Shown one piece after another: positions 11,056 to 20,955 of a stretch of DNA of 64,000 bases. Under the pieces are notes generated by a model. That model saw only the letters and a list, made by a program, of their open reading frames with translations. It was not told the origin of the DNA and made no database searches. The stretch's first letter is position 1. Each line of letters opens with the position of its first letter. The position numbers and the translations under genes were made by a program. This DNA is from Liolophura sinensis (Eukaryota > Mollusca > Polyplacophora > Chitonida > Chitonidae): contig NC_088304.1 in assembly GCF_032854445.1 (NCBI RefSeq), positions 6,895,704 through 6,959,703 on the forward strand. The letters run 5' to 3'.

Positions 11056-11844
11056 AATCGGCAGCAGGGAGAAGCTGACTTAAACTGAAGCTCCATTGTA
11101 TGAAGAAACCCATTTCTTCGTAACGAAATATTTCGGTCTTATAAAAATAACTCTACTTTTACCTACATTCCAAGCCTGTGCATGCGCTTGTCCCGATTCA
11201 GATCGGTAGACCTATACTTTGTCAATTCCGGAAGGTGAGCAGATATGTGGAGTTCACCAACAGTTTGCCAAAAATCGAACACGGCTTCATATTTTTCTCG
11301 GAGGAAATACATTCAGACCTCACGTTTGGTGATTGTTACATGAATGACAAGATTTGGCATGCGTGAGGCAGCCAATGATGTACTGAATCCTACAGTTATT
11401 ACCCTTCACCGTTCAGAAAATCCCCCATCCATAAAGATGGGTAAAAGACGTATTGTGGGTTCATGGCGATTGGGGTTCATCGACAGGAAAATCGGTAATT
11501 AGCAACGTGACGTGAAATCATCGTAACTATGTTTGAATTAAATGTAATTATTATTTCTCAATGCTGGTAAATGGTAATCATCACTATCGCTATATTTATT
11601 TTAAAAAAAAGCTGTCTGTTTTTCTGGAAACCGAGCATGACACGTTTAGTTACAGCCATATCAATTACAATAGCTCAGACTGAAAGAAAAACCCGGGTTC
11701 GTTCGCATGTGCGGGTGTTATAGCAACTTTGAATGTAAACAAGCCCAATCTTAATCCGATCTTAAAAATAATGTTACTTTTCCAAAGTAGATGGCTTTCA
11801 GATGTAGAATTATATCTAATTTGAATAATCCACTTAGTCATTGG
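11056..11844. other. No recognisable feature
   Basis: Non-coding AT-rich sequence. The open frame at 11,178-11,366 was compared with what the upstream part of a WSCD sulfotransferase should contain and does not fit. Confidence 0.45.
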
Positions 11845-12064
11845 TGATGGTGTACATTAGTATTCATGTCAGGGTTAAGTCAAATGATCACTCCTGATGG
11901 TGTACATTAGTATTCCTGTCAGGGTTAAGTCAAATGATCACTCCTGATGGTGTACATTAGTATTACTGACAGGGTTAAGTCAAATGATCACTCCTGATGG
12001 TGTACATTAGTATTCATGTTAGCGGTAAGTCAAATGAACATTCCTGATTGTGTACATTAGTATA
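11845..12064. repeat. 50-bp tandem repeat, about 4.5 copies
   Basis: Units with GATGGTGTACATTAGTATTC and AGGGTTAAGTCAAATGATCA recur at exact 50-base spacing (unit starts 11,891, 11,941 and 11,991). Inner units are nearly identical and the last is diverged. Confidence 0.9.
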
Positions 12065-12139
12065 AATACCACGAGTATGCTAAATGGTCACTTGAATACG
12101 GTGTCAAACAGCAGCGATCAGTGTTAAAAGTTGAGGAAA

Positions 12140-12400
12140 TATATGCACCTGGAGTAAACCACCGACCTTTGGCAAGGTGTGGATCTAATGCGCAGTGCTA
12201 GCTCAATCTGTACTCCAGAATTGGTCAAATGCAGGTGGTCCCTAAGGAACTTCATATAAGATCCCTTAAACCGCTTACCGCTATCAAGGCTTCGAAAACG
12301 AGGTGGGTGCAGGAATTCTCGAAAATTCTCTGTGCGAGGCTGGAATTAAACTAACAGCTCCGTAAGCAATGATTCAGAAACAAACACCTGAACAACATAG
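12140..12400 (-). mobile_element. SINE family 3-like relic
   Basis: GAGTAAACCACCGACCTTTG then GCAAGGT matches the family-3 body seen at 17,030-17,060 and in part at 12,590-12,640 (GTAAACCACGAGCTTTTGGC). The right end is heavily diverged, with only a weak GCTGGAATTAAACTAACAGC block in place of the B-box region. Confidence 0.38.
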
Positions 12401-12589
12401 TCGCTTCTCACTCCTGCAGGGTGTGTGATTGTCACATGGGTAGAGACATATACTCATAGACCATAAGAAAAGAAAACCTCATGGTTAAAGAAATTCCACC
12501 GATACTTCAACTCGACTTCAACAGCTTGAATCTGAAGAACTTTTCACCAATAATATGGCGGGCAGTTTTACGAGTGTAGGGAATGGGAG

Positions 12590-12640
12590 AGCAAGGGGTA
12601 AACCACGAGCTTTTGGCAAGCTAATGACGATCTTTCCCAC
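12590..12640 (-). mobile_element. SINE family 3 body fragment
   Basis: GGGTAAACCACGAGCTTTTG then GCAAGC repeats the body motif of the copy at 12,140-12,400. No tail or head is visible. Confidence 0.35.
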
Positions 12641-12759
12641 GTGTGGTATGCACGTGTCCAGTGAAGTCTAGACCAGTGAAGTCTAACAAATTGCAGTTAG
12701 CATCACTGTATTTCTTTTTACCTAATTTCTAAGTCGCGGTGCTAGGGGCATGTAAATTG

Positions 12760-12910
12760 CTCTTATTTATGCATTTGCATCAACAGTTAAAATGAAACCC
12801 AGAATTAGGTAAATTGATAAGAGGCCGTATTTCACTGGTTACGTATGACCGTTTGCCAGCTTTCACACTCTCGCTGCTGCTCGGGTTTTACTCTCTGTTC
12901 TGTACGTCTT
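12760..12910 (+). repeat. Dispersed repeat D, copy 3
   Basis: Contains AATTAGGTAAATTGATAAGA, CACTGGTTACGTATGACCGT, TTGCCAGCTTTCACACTCTC and GGGTTTTACTCTCTGTTCTG. It is the best single-copy match to the 48-bp minisatellite unit at 31,885-32,455. Confidence 0.65.
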
Positions 12911-12919
12911 TGATTATAA

Positions 12920-15900
12920 TGCAGACATGTACACCATATTGGTTAGGAGAAAAAGTGATCTGTTAAGAACGTTAAACTGCCCAAACATTCAGCCGATCAC
13001 TGCTGACCACTTATAGTCACCAGACCCTACAAAACAGTGAGGGCAAATCAGTCTACAAATTGTTTCTCGAAACTAAATATTTGAAGGATATTTTTAATCT
13101 TATTAGGATATTGTAATCAAACTATATTCAGTGTGGTTTTAGAATTTTTAATTCACACTTTTAGCTGGTTTGGAAAAACCGTCTGCTAATGTTTTTTTGG
13201 ATGTTTTCATTTTCATGCTGAAAGTCATTACAGTTCTGGGTTCTAACAGGTTCTCGTCACGATATGGTTGAAATAATGCTAGTGTGGCCTTAAACCTTAT
13301 CATTCATTCACTAATCCATTCATTCAAATGCACCTGTGGCTTATCCTCACTCTCCGTAACAACTACCATATTTGACCTAAATTTCGACCAGGACTAAGTT
13401 ACATTTTTTGCCTGATTCTGAGAGTTCTCTTGACCTATAAGAGGTGTTTTGTCGAAGGTGCCAAGGATGATACCCTTTTAGAAAAATCATAAAAACTCCG
13501 CACCGAAAGTAATATAGTTCTGGTATTTATTTGCCTCTACAAATGCACTTTTTGACGGATTTTTAAGGCAAATACGGTATCTTACTTTCGTGATTAGCCA
13601 TTGGCAAGTCATTAATGGTAGCTAATCCAGTGTTGTGTTTTCGATACAGCGATCCTCGGAGAAAAGCCGATTGATTATACTGTGTTATCCATTATTTAAT
13701 ACAAGGACCGTTAGCCACGAGCTCTGGGCCGATAAAGAGTCTTCTCATCAAATACATGCAGCCGCAGTTTGTTAATCCAGCTTGTATAACGGTCGTAGAG
13801 CCTCTGGCTGATTGTTCAAACGAGCACTCTGCTAATTGAAAATAGAAGTCTGTTTGCAAGCAATGTTGTTAAGTGTCGCGTGCATTGTCGGTTGACGTAG
13901 TTAAATGTCCATTTATACCTTGTAGCTAACAGGGGTGAGCGAATTAGATGGGTGCTTTATGGCAAAAAGTGCTGACAATCAGTACCGTTAGATTACCTAA
14001 AAGGTAGTCCTATATATTGTCTCCGTATGTAGTGAATTGCCATGCGCTGGTTTAATATTCAACATTTAGTTCAGTGTTTCTTATCCATTGCTTTATGGCA
14101 TCTGAGTAACTATTCTTTAAGATAAGGTAAAAAAACTGTGTTTAATAAAATGCAGTTTGGTCTGAAACTATTGAAATATTTGTGTGCATGAATTAAAGAG
14201 AGTATCGGGGCCCTAGACACGCATTTTCCAGATTTCACCGCCTTCGTTGGCAGTCAGTGGTCACGTTTAGCGATGTGAAGACCACTTGTCTTTTTTGAAA
14301 ACCATTTGAATGACCTCGTTGAGAATCACTTGTCTTCACTGAAAAAATCACGCCACTGAACTCTGTACAGACAGATTTATGCGCAAGTCATACGGAGAAA
14401 TGTTTAAGCGCTGACATCGAGTGACAATTGTTGCCGTACAAGCTTTTTAACTGTCTGAGGTCAGCTCTCAGACTACCCGCTGAACGCCTTGCTGATAATG
14501 CCGGGTGCACGAGATTCTTCGAGAGTAGCTGAAGTAAAGTGGCAAACTATTCAGCGAGAGCTGGCCTCCAGCAGAATGAAAACATCGATGGATTAACAAT
14601 TCTAAACGATGAAGATTTTGGTCGATCCGGGCCCAGATCGAAATTAATAATCTTCATAAAACTAGGAAATGTAACTCGCCAGAAATAGCAATGTAAACAA
14701 TCTTCTAATTTGCGAACTTTTGCAGCCTTGGACTTTGCAAACATTCAATATGCAGACATCTTGAAGGTAACAAAACTGAATAATGCACTAAATGTTTGTT
14801 CTCCTCTGAGTGGGCGCGGAATGTGATATCGAACTAGAGGCCGATAGAAGCAGAGCTTTACGTAATGCGACGAAACCGGCTCGTATTGATCTTCATCGGG
14901 TCAAAAACAAATACAGTCTCTCCGGAAAAAGCTCGTCTTCTCAAGCCTAATTAACAAAGGTAAGCGCCGTCTTGATGAACTGGTTCCGTCATGCTCGATG
15001 ACGAAAGGACAAATAGTCCCTGGAGGAACTGCGGGTGGTAACACGAGCTTAGCAAATAGTCGTCTCGTGTTATATAAAATTAAGAAATTCTCAGTTTGAA
15101 TCTCGGAGCGATTGCAACATATAAAACACCTTCGGATATACAGTTAGAAATTTTGGTTGCTCACATAGTAGCCTCACGTACTTGTGGATTTGCTAGAATT
15201 ATTTCTCTCAGAGGGATCCCAACTATCGTCAGTTAATTTGTATCGTTAGGACGTTTGTCAGGTACCCAGCGAGGTGTGTTGCTTTTAAAGTAACGTACAG
15301 AGAGCTAACCTGAGAGAGCAATAGGTTGATAAAATATACATCCCCTTTGCTTAGAGGCTAAAACTGAATTATTTCTTGCTTTTGTTAAGTTAGATGTTGT
15401 GGAGCAACATGTGATGTCTTTGTCCAGAGACTAAAAGTAAACTAGTTCGTGTTGTTGTTGTTGTTGGGCTAGCTGTTCTTGACAACACGTGAGGTTTTAT
15501 TATGACTTGTAGAAACTGATTTTACAGTTTTGTTCCATGGTTTATAAAAGTAAAGATATCTGTGACAAATGTTGGCTTTCCTCATATGCAGTTGAATAGG
15601 TTGTCATTTAGTACGTTGACAATTCGCTCAAAAATCAGTATGGCCCCACCTCTCCACCTCCACCCCGATAAATATCCCACACCACATGCGCGTCTGAGAT
15701 GTGACGTCATTATGCTGCTGTCCTGGAGTTTTCATTTTAAAAGTAAAGAAAAGGCAAGAAATAAAAAAAACCTGAAATAATTAGGGAGAGAGGTGGAAAC
15801 AGATCTAACAGGCCACAGGCATTTTTATGACGTGCATGGCAACTCTGTAAATCAGCTTTTAATGAGGAATTCTAACCAGGTCATGGAATAAGCCAAGTAA

Positions 15901-16137
15901 GAGCAACTAGAAACATAATGTCGCGACACTCGTACCGTACGTATACATATGGTTGAAAGGCAAAGTAAGTTTGAGTGACGCCAGAGGTAACAGCTGCGTC
16001 TTCTGGTTATAGAAATTACTCGCACCTGACTTGTTAAAACGGATAAGAAAGTGTCGCTTGTGATTGTCTCAATATGTGCGATTTTGCTTACTTTGACCTG
16101 CGGATGTGTAACATCACAAAAATCTATAGTTTTGCTT
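12920..16137. other. No recognisable gene or repeat
   Basis: About 3.2 kb of non-coding sequence upstream of the sulfotransferase exons. I searched for an upstream exon with the family's 5'-phosphosulfate loop (PGSGNTW-like) next to a donor site and did not find one. A short (GTT)n run lies at about 15,449-15,466. Confidence 0.4.
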
Positions 16138-16405
16138 TTTTATTTTTATTTATTTGGTTGGTGTTTTATGCCGTACTCAAGAATATTTCACATATAGGAC
16201 GGCGGCCATGCAGCGTTATTGTGGTCGGGAAACTGGGCAGAGCCAGGAGGAATCCCAGGACCATCCGAAGGTTGCTGGCAGAACTTACCACGTACGTCCA
16301 TAGCGGAAACCAGCTTGAGCTGGACTTGAATTGAAACTGGACCGAATTGGTGAGAGGCTTCTGGATCATTGTGCCGCGTTGGCGTGCTTAGCGCTTCGGC
16401 TATGC
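16138..16405 (-). mobile_element. SINE family 1, near full length
   Basis: The TTTATTTATTTGG tail leads into the domain TTATGCCGTACTCAAGAATA, then a GC-richer body (GGACCATCCGAAGGTTGCTG, CGTACGTCCATAGCGGAAAC) and a diverged tRNA-like head near 16,350-16,405. It sits about 210 bases upstream of the sulfotransferase exon, inside the intron that must precede it. Confidence 0.72.
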
Positions 16406-16617
16406 GTTTTAACCTTCCTGTGGGATGCTTTATCGAAGCATATATACAATCGGTCTAGTGTTGTCTTTTAATCCCTGCACGCCCGATTGCTTTAAATAAT
16501 CTTGCGTATACGACGGAAAATATCAAACAGGTAGTGCTTATAGATAGTTTTTAATTATAGTACTCTAGCTGTACCAAATAAATAAGTCAGTGACAAGGTG
16601 TGTTTGTCTTTCCACAG

Positions 16618-16857
16618 GTATCGCCACTGGCAGTGTATACCGTGATTATGCCTTAAAACTGTACGGGTTTCCTGGGGAGGGAGTCGCCAATACGTCTGTG
16701 ATAGCCGTAAAAACCCATGAATGGGGACCTCAGGAACGAGCAAAGTTTGACAGGTGCGTGTTGATTATCCGGGAACCTTACGGCGCCCTCCTGGCCGAGT
16801 TCAACCGACGCCATGCCGGCCATCGCGGCCACGCTACCTCCAGCAATTTTGGCAGGG
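16618..16857 (+). CDS. WSCD-type sulfotransferase, penultimate coding exon
   Basis: The exon follows a good acceptor (TTTGTCTTTCCACAG) and ends at a strong donor (GGG then GTAAGTAA). Both flanking introns are phase 1, and 80 codons are uninterrupted. The translation contains TGSVYRDYALKLYGFPGEG, VIAVKTHEWG and CVLIIREPYGALLAEFNRR. The last is the 3'-phosphate-binding part of a PAPS-dependent sulfotransferase, in the arrangement of WSC-domain-containing proteins (WSCD1/2 family). That family comprises type II membrane proteins thought to act in the Golgi on glycans. The open frame extends 5' into the intron through a GTG at 16,590, but the acceptor argues against using that start. The family assignment comes from motif memory, not a search. 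Confidence 0.82.
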
Positions 16858-16951
16858 GTAAGTAAGGACATTACCGAGCCGTAAAAGTTAGGTGGCTCAA
16901 AAACAAATTCTTCGAGTGAAAATTTCATTGATGTAATTTTTCGAGTTGTGC

Positions 16952-17140
16952 AGTACCGCTATACTCAAGATTTTTTTTACGTGACGTCATGCAGTCAGGT
17001 TGTTGGGTCGAGAAATACGGAGTGACCGGAGTAAACAGCCACCCTTTGCCAGGTCCCTGACAAAACCTCTCTTACTTAAAGCCGTAGCCGAATTAGTGAA
17101 TGCTGGATTGGAGTCTGTGACTTCATTTGGCCGATAAAAT
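16952..17140 (-). mobile_element. SINE family 3 copy within the sulfotransferase intron
   Basis: The intron 16,858-17,184 carries a degraded tail domain (ACCGCTATACTCAAGATTTT, then GTGACGTCATGCAGTCAGG), the family-3 body (GAGTAAACAGCCACCCTTTG, GGTCCCTGACAAAACCTCTC) and a B-box-like end (GCTGGATTGGAGTCTGTGAC). It fills more than half of the intron and is antisense to the gene. Confidence 0.6.
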
Positions 17141-17184
17141 GCATATCGTTTAGGCTAATGAATGTTCTGATTTTTTATTTATAG

Positions 17185-17513
17185 CCTGGCGTGAATTCGT
17201 TTACGCCCGTTCACGTGACTGGCAGAAAATGAACTTTGATTGGCTGCAGTTTGATGGCCCGTTGCACGTGATTCGCTACGAGAATCTCATGACGGACCTT
17301 TTAGCGGAAATGCGCAAACTTCTGACATTCCTTGGCACGCGCGTGAGTAACAGGGACTTCTCGTGCATGATGAAGAATTCCGAAGGGCTTTTTCACCGGA
17401 CAGACGCCGGAGGATATGCGAAGGATCACTACGACAACAAAATGGTGCACTTAATTGATTCGATTTGGACCAACATGACGGAATATCTCAACTCAAGATT
17501 TATAAACAGATGA
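17185..17513 (+). CDS. WSCD-type sulfotransferase, terminal coding exon
   Basis: The exon begins after the acceptor TTTTTTATTTATAG. The phase-1 junction with the exon ending at 16,857 gives an Ala codon (G plus CC), continuing as AWREFVYARSRDW. The exon encodes 108 residues and ends with TGA at 17,511-17,513. Visible motifs are MNFDWLQFDGP, VIRYENLMTDL, LLTFLGTRV and MMKNSEGLFHRTDAGGY, the order expected for the C-terminal half of a WSCD sulfotransferase. The two exons give about 188 residues, so the PAPS 5' loop, WSC domains and membrane anchor must be encoded further upstream. No canonical AATAAA follows within 400 bases; GATAAA at about 17,720 is a weak candidate. Codon use and GC are distinctly higher than in the flanks. 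Confidence 0.85.
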
Positions 17514-17988
17514 TGGAATTACACCACTTAAATATTCATCAATTTCTCATCAAGATTCATTCATTATTCTAGATCATCAGAAAAACATCCCTCAGAGAAC
17601 ACCTAGATGGACAGAACCTTTTGAAACGTTCTCTGTCGCTGTTTTGGAGAGTCGGAGAAAGTCAATGATTCATTGCACAGAAATATGGAGAGCTGGTATT
17701 ATCATACCTTTATTCCAAGGATAAATTACAATCTAATTGCAATCTAATTGATGCTGGGGAGAAAGCATCCTGAAAAAATGATCGAAGCGCGAAAATATCA
17801 AGACAGTATAATGTCACGACGAAGTGAAAGTGGCTAAAAGGCGCTCTGACGATATAGGACCCATACCGGTATAAATTTTTGGTTTTTGGCTGCATTATTT
17901 TTGTTCTTGTCGGAGATGGCGCTTTTCTTGTTCCTTGTTATGGGGTGCATTCATGAATTTCGCATGCGTCGCAGTTATTTTTTCCAGT
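17514..17988. other. 3' flank or UTR of the sulfotransferase gene
   Basis: Non-coding sequence following the stop codon, probably including the 3' UTR. No canonical polyadenylation hexamer was found; the only candidate is GATAAA at about 17,720. Confidence 0.4.
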
Positions 17989-18182
17989 TTGGTGTTGTAT
18001 TTTACACCGTACACAAGTATTTTTGGTGATACGACGGTGCCTGAGTTTGAGGGCAGTGCCCGTATTTTAGCCACAGCCCTTGGCCTGGTACCAGAGAAAC
18101 CTCCTCATTTAAAACAGCATTCAACTAGCGATCGCTGGAATCGAGTCTCTGGCCTCACTGGTCAGTGATGAATCGGTTACCA
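17989..18182 (-). mobile_element. SINE family 3 copy
   Basis: The tail domain variant TTTTACACCGTACACAAGTA then GATACGACGGTGCC is at the left, and GCTGGAATCGAGTCTCTGGC then CTCACTGGTCAG at the right is B-box-like when reversed. The open frame 17,935-18,168 is produced by this SINE. Confidence 0.55.
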
Positions 18183-18484
18183 AGAGAGGAACCCTGCTGT
18201 TAAATGAGGCAGCGAATGTCTCGTGACGATGTTGTAGCAAGGACAAATGGTTATGTCGGCGCATCATGTATGGGTAAATCTGACAGACCACGAGAATTTG
18301 GTCAAGTGACAATCTGAACGTATGCTTTTGAGGTAACAACAAAATGACCACTCCAAAAAAATGGACTGTTTTGTGGCTGAGAGCCCGCTTGTTCAAAGCC
18401 CTTTTGACATTACCTCACGTATTTAAAATGGCAGCCAGCACTGTCGCCGATACTTATGTATATATATACATGTAATTGATGTAA

Positions 18485-20955
18485 CGCTGAGGGGACATCA
18501 TGGGGGAATTAAAGTAGATGGGACATCATGGGGGATGTAATCTAGATGGGACATCATGGGGGATTTAACATAGATGAAACATCATGGGGGATGTAACTTT
18601 GAGGGAACAACGTAGATGGAACATCATGGGGGATTTAACGTTAAGGGAAAATCGTGGGAGGTGTAACGTTGATGGGACACCATTGAGGATGTAACGCTGA
18701 CGGGACATCACGGGGGATTTAACGTAGATGGGACATCATGGGGGATGAAAGGTTGAGGGAACATCATGGAGGATGTAACTTAGATGGGACATTATGGGGA
18801 ATTTAACGTAGATGGGACATCATGGGGGATGCAACGTACATGGGACATCATGGGAGATGCAACGTACATAGGACATCATAGGGGATGTAACGTAGATGGG
18901 ACATCATGAGGGATGTAAAGTAAATGGAACATCATGGGGGATGTAACGTAGATGGAACATCATGTGAGATGTCACGTAGATGGGTCATCATGGGGGATGT
19001 AACGTAGATGGGACATCATGGGGGATGTAACGTAGATGGGACATCATGGGGGATGTAATGTAGGTGGGACATCATGGGGGATGTAAAGTAGATGAAACAT
19101 CATGAGGAATGTAACGTAGATGGGACATCATGGGGGATGTAACGTAGATGGAACATCGTGGGGGATTAACGTAGATGGACATCATGGGGATTTAACGTAG
19201 ATGGAACATCATGGGGGATGTAAAGTAGATGGGACATCATGGGGGATGTAACGTAGATGGAACATCGTGGGGGATTAACGTAGATGGACATCATGGGGAT
19301 TTAACGTAGATGGGACATCGTGGGGGATTATCGTAGATGGGACATCATGGGGATTTAACGTAGATGGGACATCGTGGGGGATTAAAGTAGATGGACATCA
19401 AGGGGATTTAACGTAGATGGGACATCGTGGGGATTAACGTAGATGGACATCATGGGGATTTAACGTAGATGGGACATCATGGGGGATGTAAAGTAGATGA
19501 AACATCATGGGGGATGTAACGTAGATGGGACATCATGGGGGATGTAACGTAGATGGAACATCGTGGGGGATGTAACGTAGATGGGACATCATGGGGGATG
19601 TAATGTAGGTGGGACATCATGGGGGATGTAAAGTAGATGAAACATCATGAGGGATGTAACGTAGATGGGACATCATGGGGGATGTAACGTAGATGGGGCA
19701 TCATGGGGGATGTAACGTAGATGGGACATCATGGGGGATGTAATGTAGGTGGGACATCATGGGGGATGTAAAGTAGATGAAACATCATGAGGGATGTAAC
19801 GTAGATGGGACATCATGGGGGATGTAAAGTAGATGGAACATCGTGGGGGATGTAACGTAGATGGACATCATGGGGATTTAACGTAGATGGAACATCATGG
19901 GGGATGTAAAGTAGATGGGACATCATGGGGGATGTAACGTAGATGGAACATCGTGGGGGATTAACGTAGATGGACATCATGGGGATTTAACGTAGATGGG
20001 ACATCGTGGGGGATTAACGTAGATGGACATCATGGGGATTTAACGTAGATGGAACATCGTGGGGGATTAACGTAGATGGACATCATGGGGATTTAACGTA
20101 GATGGGACATCATGGGGGATGTAAAGTAGATGAAACATCATGAGGGATGTAACGTAGATGGGACATCATGGGGGATGTAACGTAGATGGAACATCGTGGG
20201 GGATGTAACGTAGATGGACATCATGAGGATTTAACGTAGATGGAACATCGTGGGGGATGTAACGTAGATGGGACATCATGGGGGATGTAAAGTAGATGAA
20301 ACATCATGAGGGATGTAACGTAGATGGGACATCATGGGGAATGTAACGTAGATGGAACATCGTGGGGGATGTAACGTAGATGGACATCATGAGGATTTAA
20401 CGTAGATGGAACATCGTGGGGGATTAACGTAGATGGACATCATGGGGATTTAACGTAGTTGGGACATCATGGGGGATGTAAAGTAGATGAAACATCATGA
20501 GGGATGTAACGTAGATGGGGCATCATGGGAGATGTAACGTAGATGGAACATCGTGGGGGATGTAACGTAGATGGACATCATGAGGATTTAACGTAGATGG
20601 AACATCGTGGGGGATGTAACGTAGATGGGACATCATGGGGGATATAACTTTGAGGGGACATCGTGGGCAATGTAACGTTGAGGGAACGTCATGAATGACG
20701 TAACGTGGAGCGGACATCGTGGGGTGTAACGTTGAAAGGACATAATCGGAGATGGAATGTTGAGGGGACAGTACTGGAATGTAACATTGATGGAACATCA
20801 TGGGGGATGTAACGCTGAACGGACATCATGGGTGTGTAACGTTGAAGGGATATGATGGGGGGATGTAACGTTGATCGAACATCATGGGGGATGTAACGTG
20901 GATGGGGCACCGCGAGGGGTGTAACGTTGAGGGGACATCATGGGAGATGTGACGT
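18485..20955. repeat. 28-bp minisatellite array, about 88 units, with nested higher-order copies
   Basis: The basic unit is TAACGTAGATGGGACATCAT plus GGGGGATG (28 bases). A 26-base variant (GGATTAACGTAGATGGACAT type) alternates with it in the middle of the array. The first and last few units are strongly diverged (TAACGCTGAGGGGACATC type), typical of decayed array edges. A distinctive run beginning TAATGTAGGTGGGACATCAT recurs at about 19,056, 19,601 and 19,741; the last two are exactly 140 bases apart, that is five units. Minus-strand open frames at 20,523-20,910 are repeat products. Confidence 0.93.

Noticed and set aside
11178-11366. 62-codon open frame considered as an upstream sulfotransferase exon
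   Set aside because: Lacks the phosphosulfate loop and any similarity to expected family segments.
16074-16369. Open frames of 86 (+) and 67 (-) codons
   Set aside because: Both lie on a family-1 SINE copy.
17935-18168. 77-codon open frame with an N-terminal hydrophobic stretch, just after the sulfotransferase
   Set aside because: Most of it is the family-3 SINE at 17,989-18,182.
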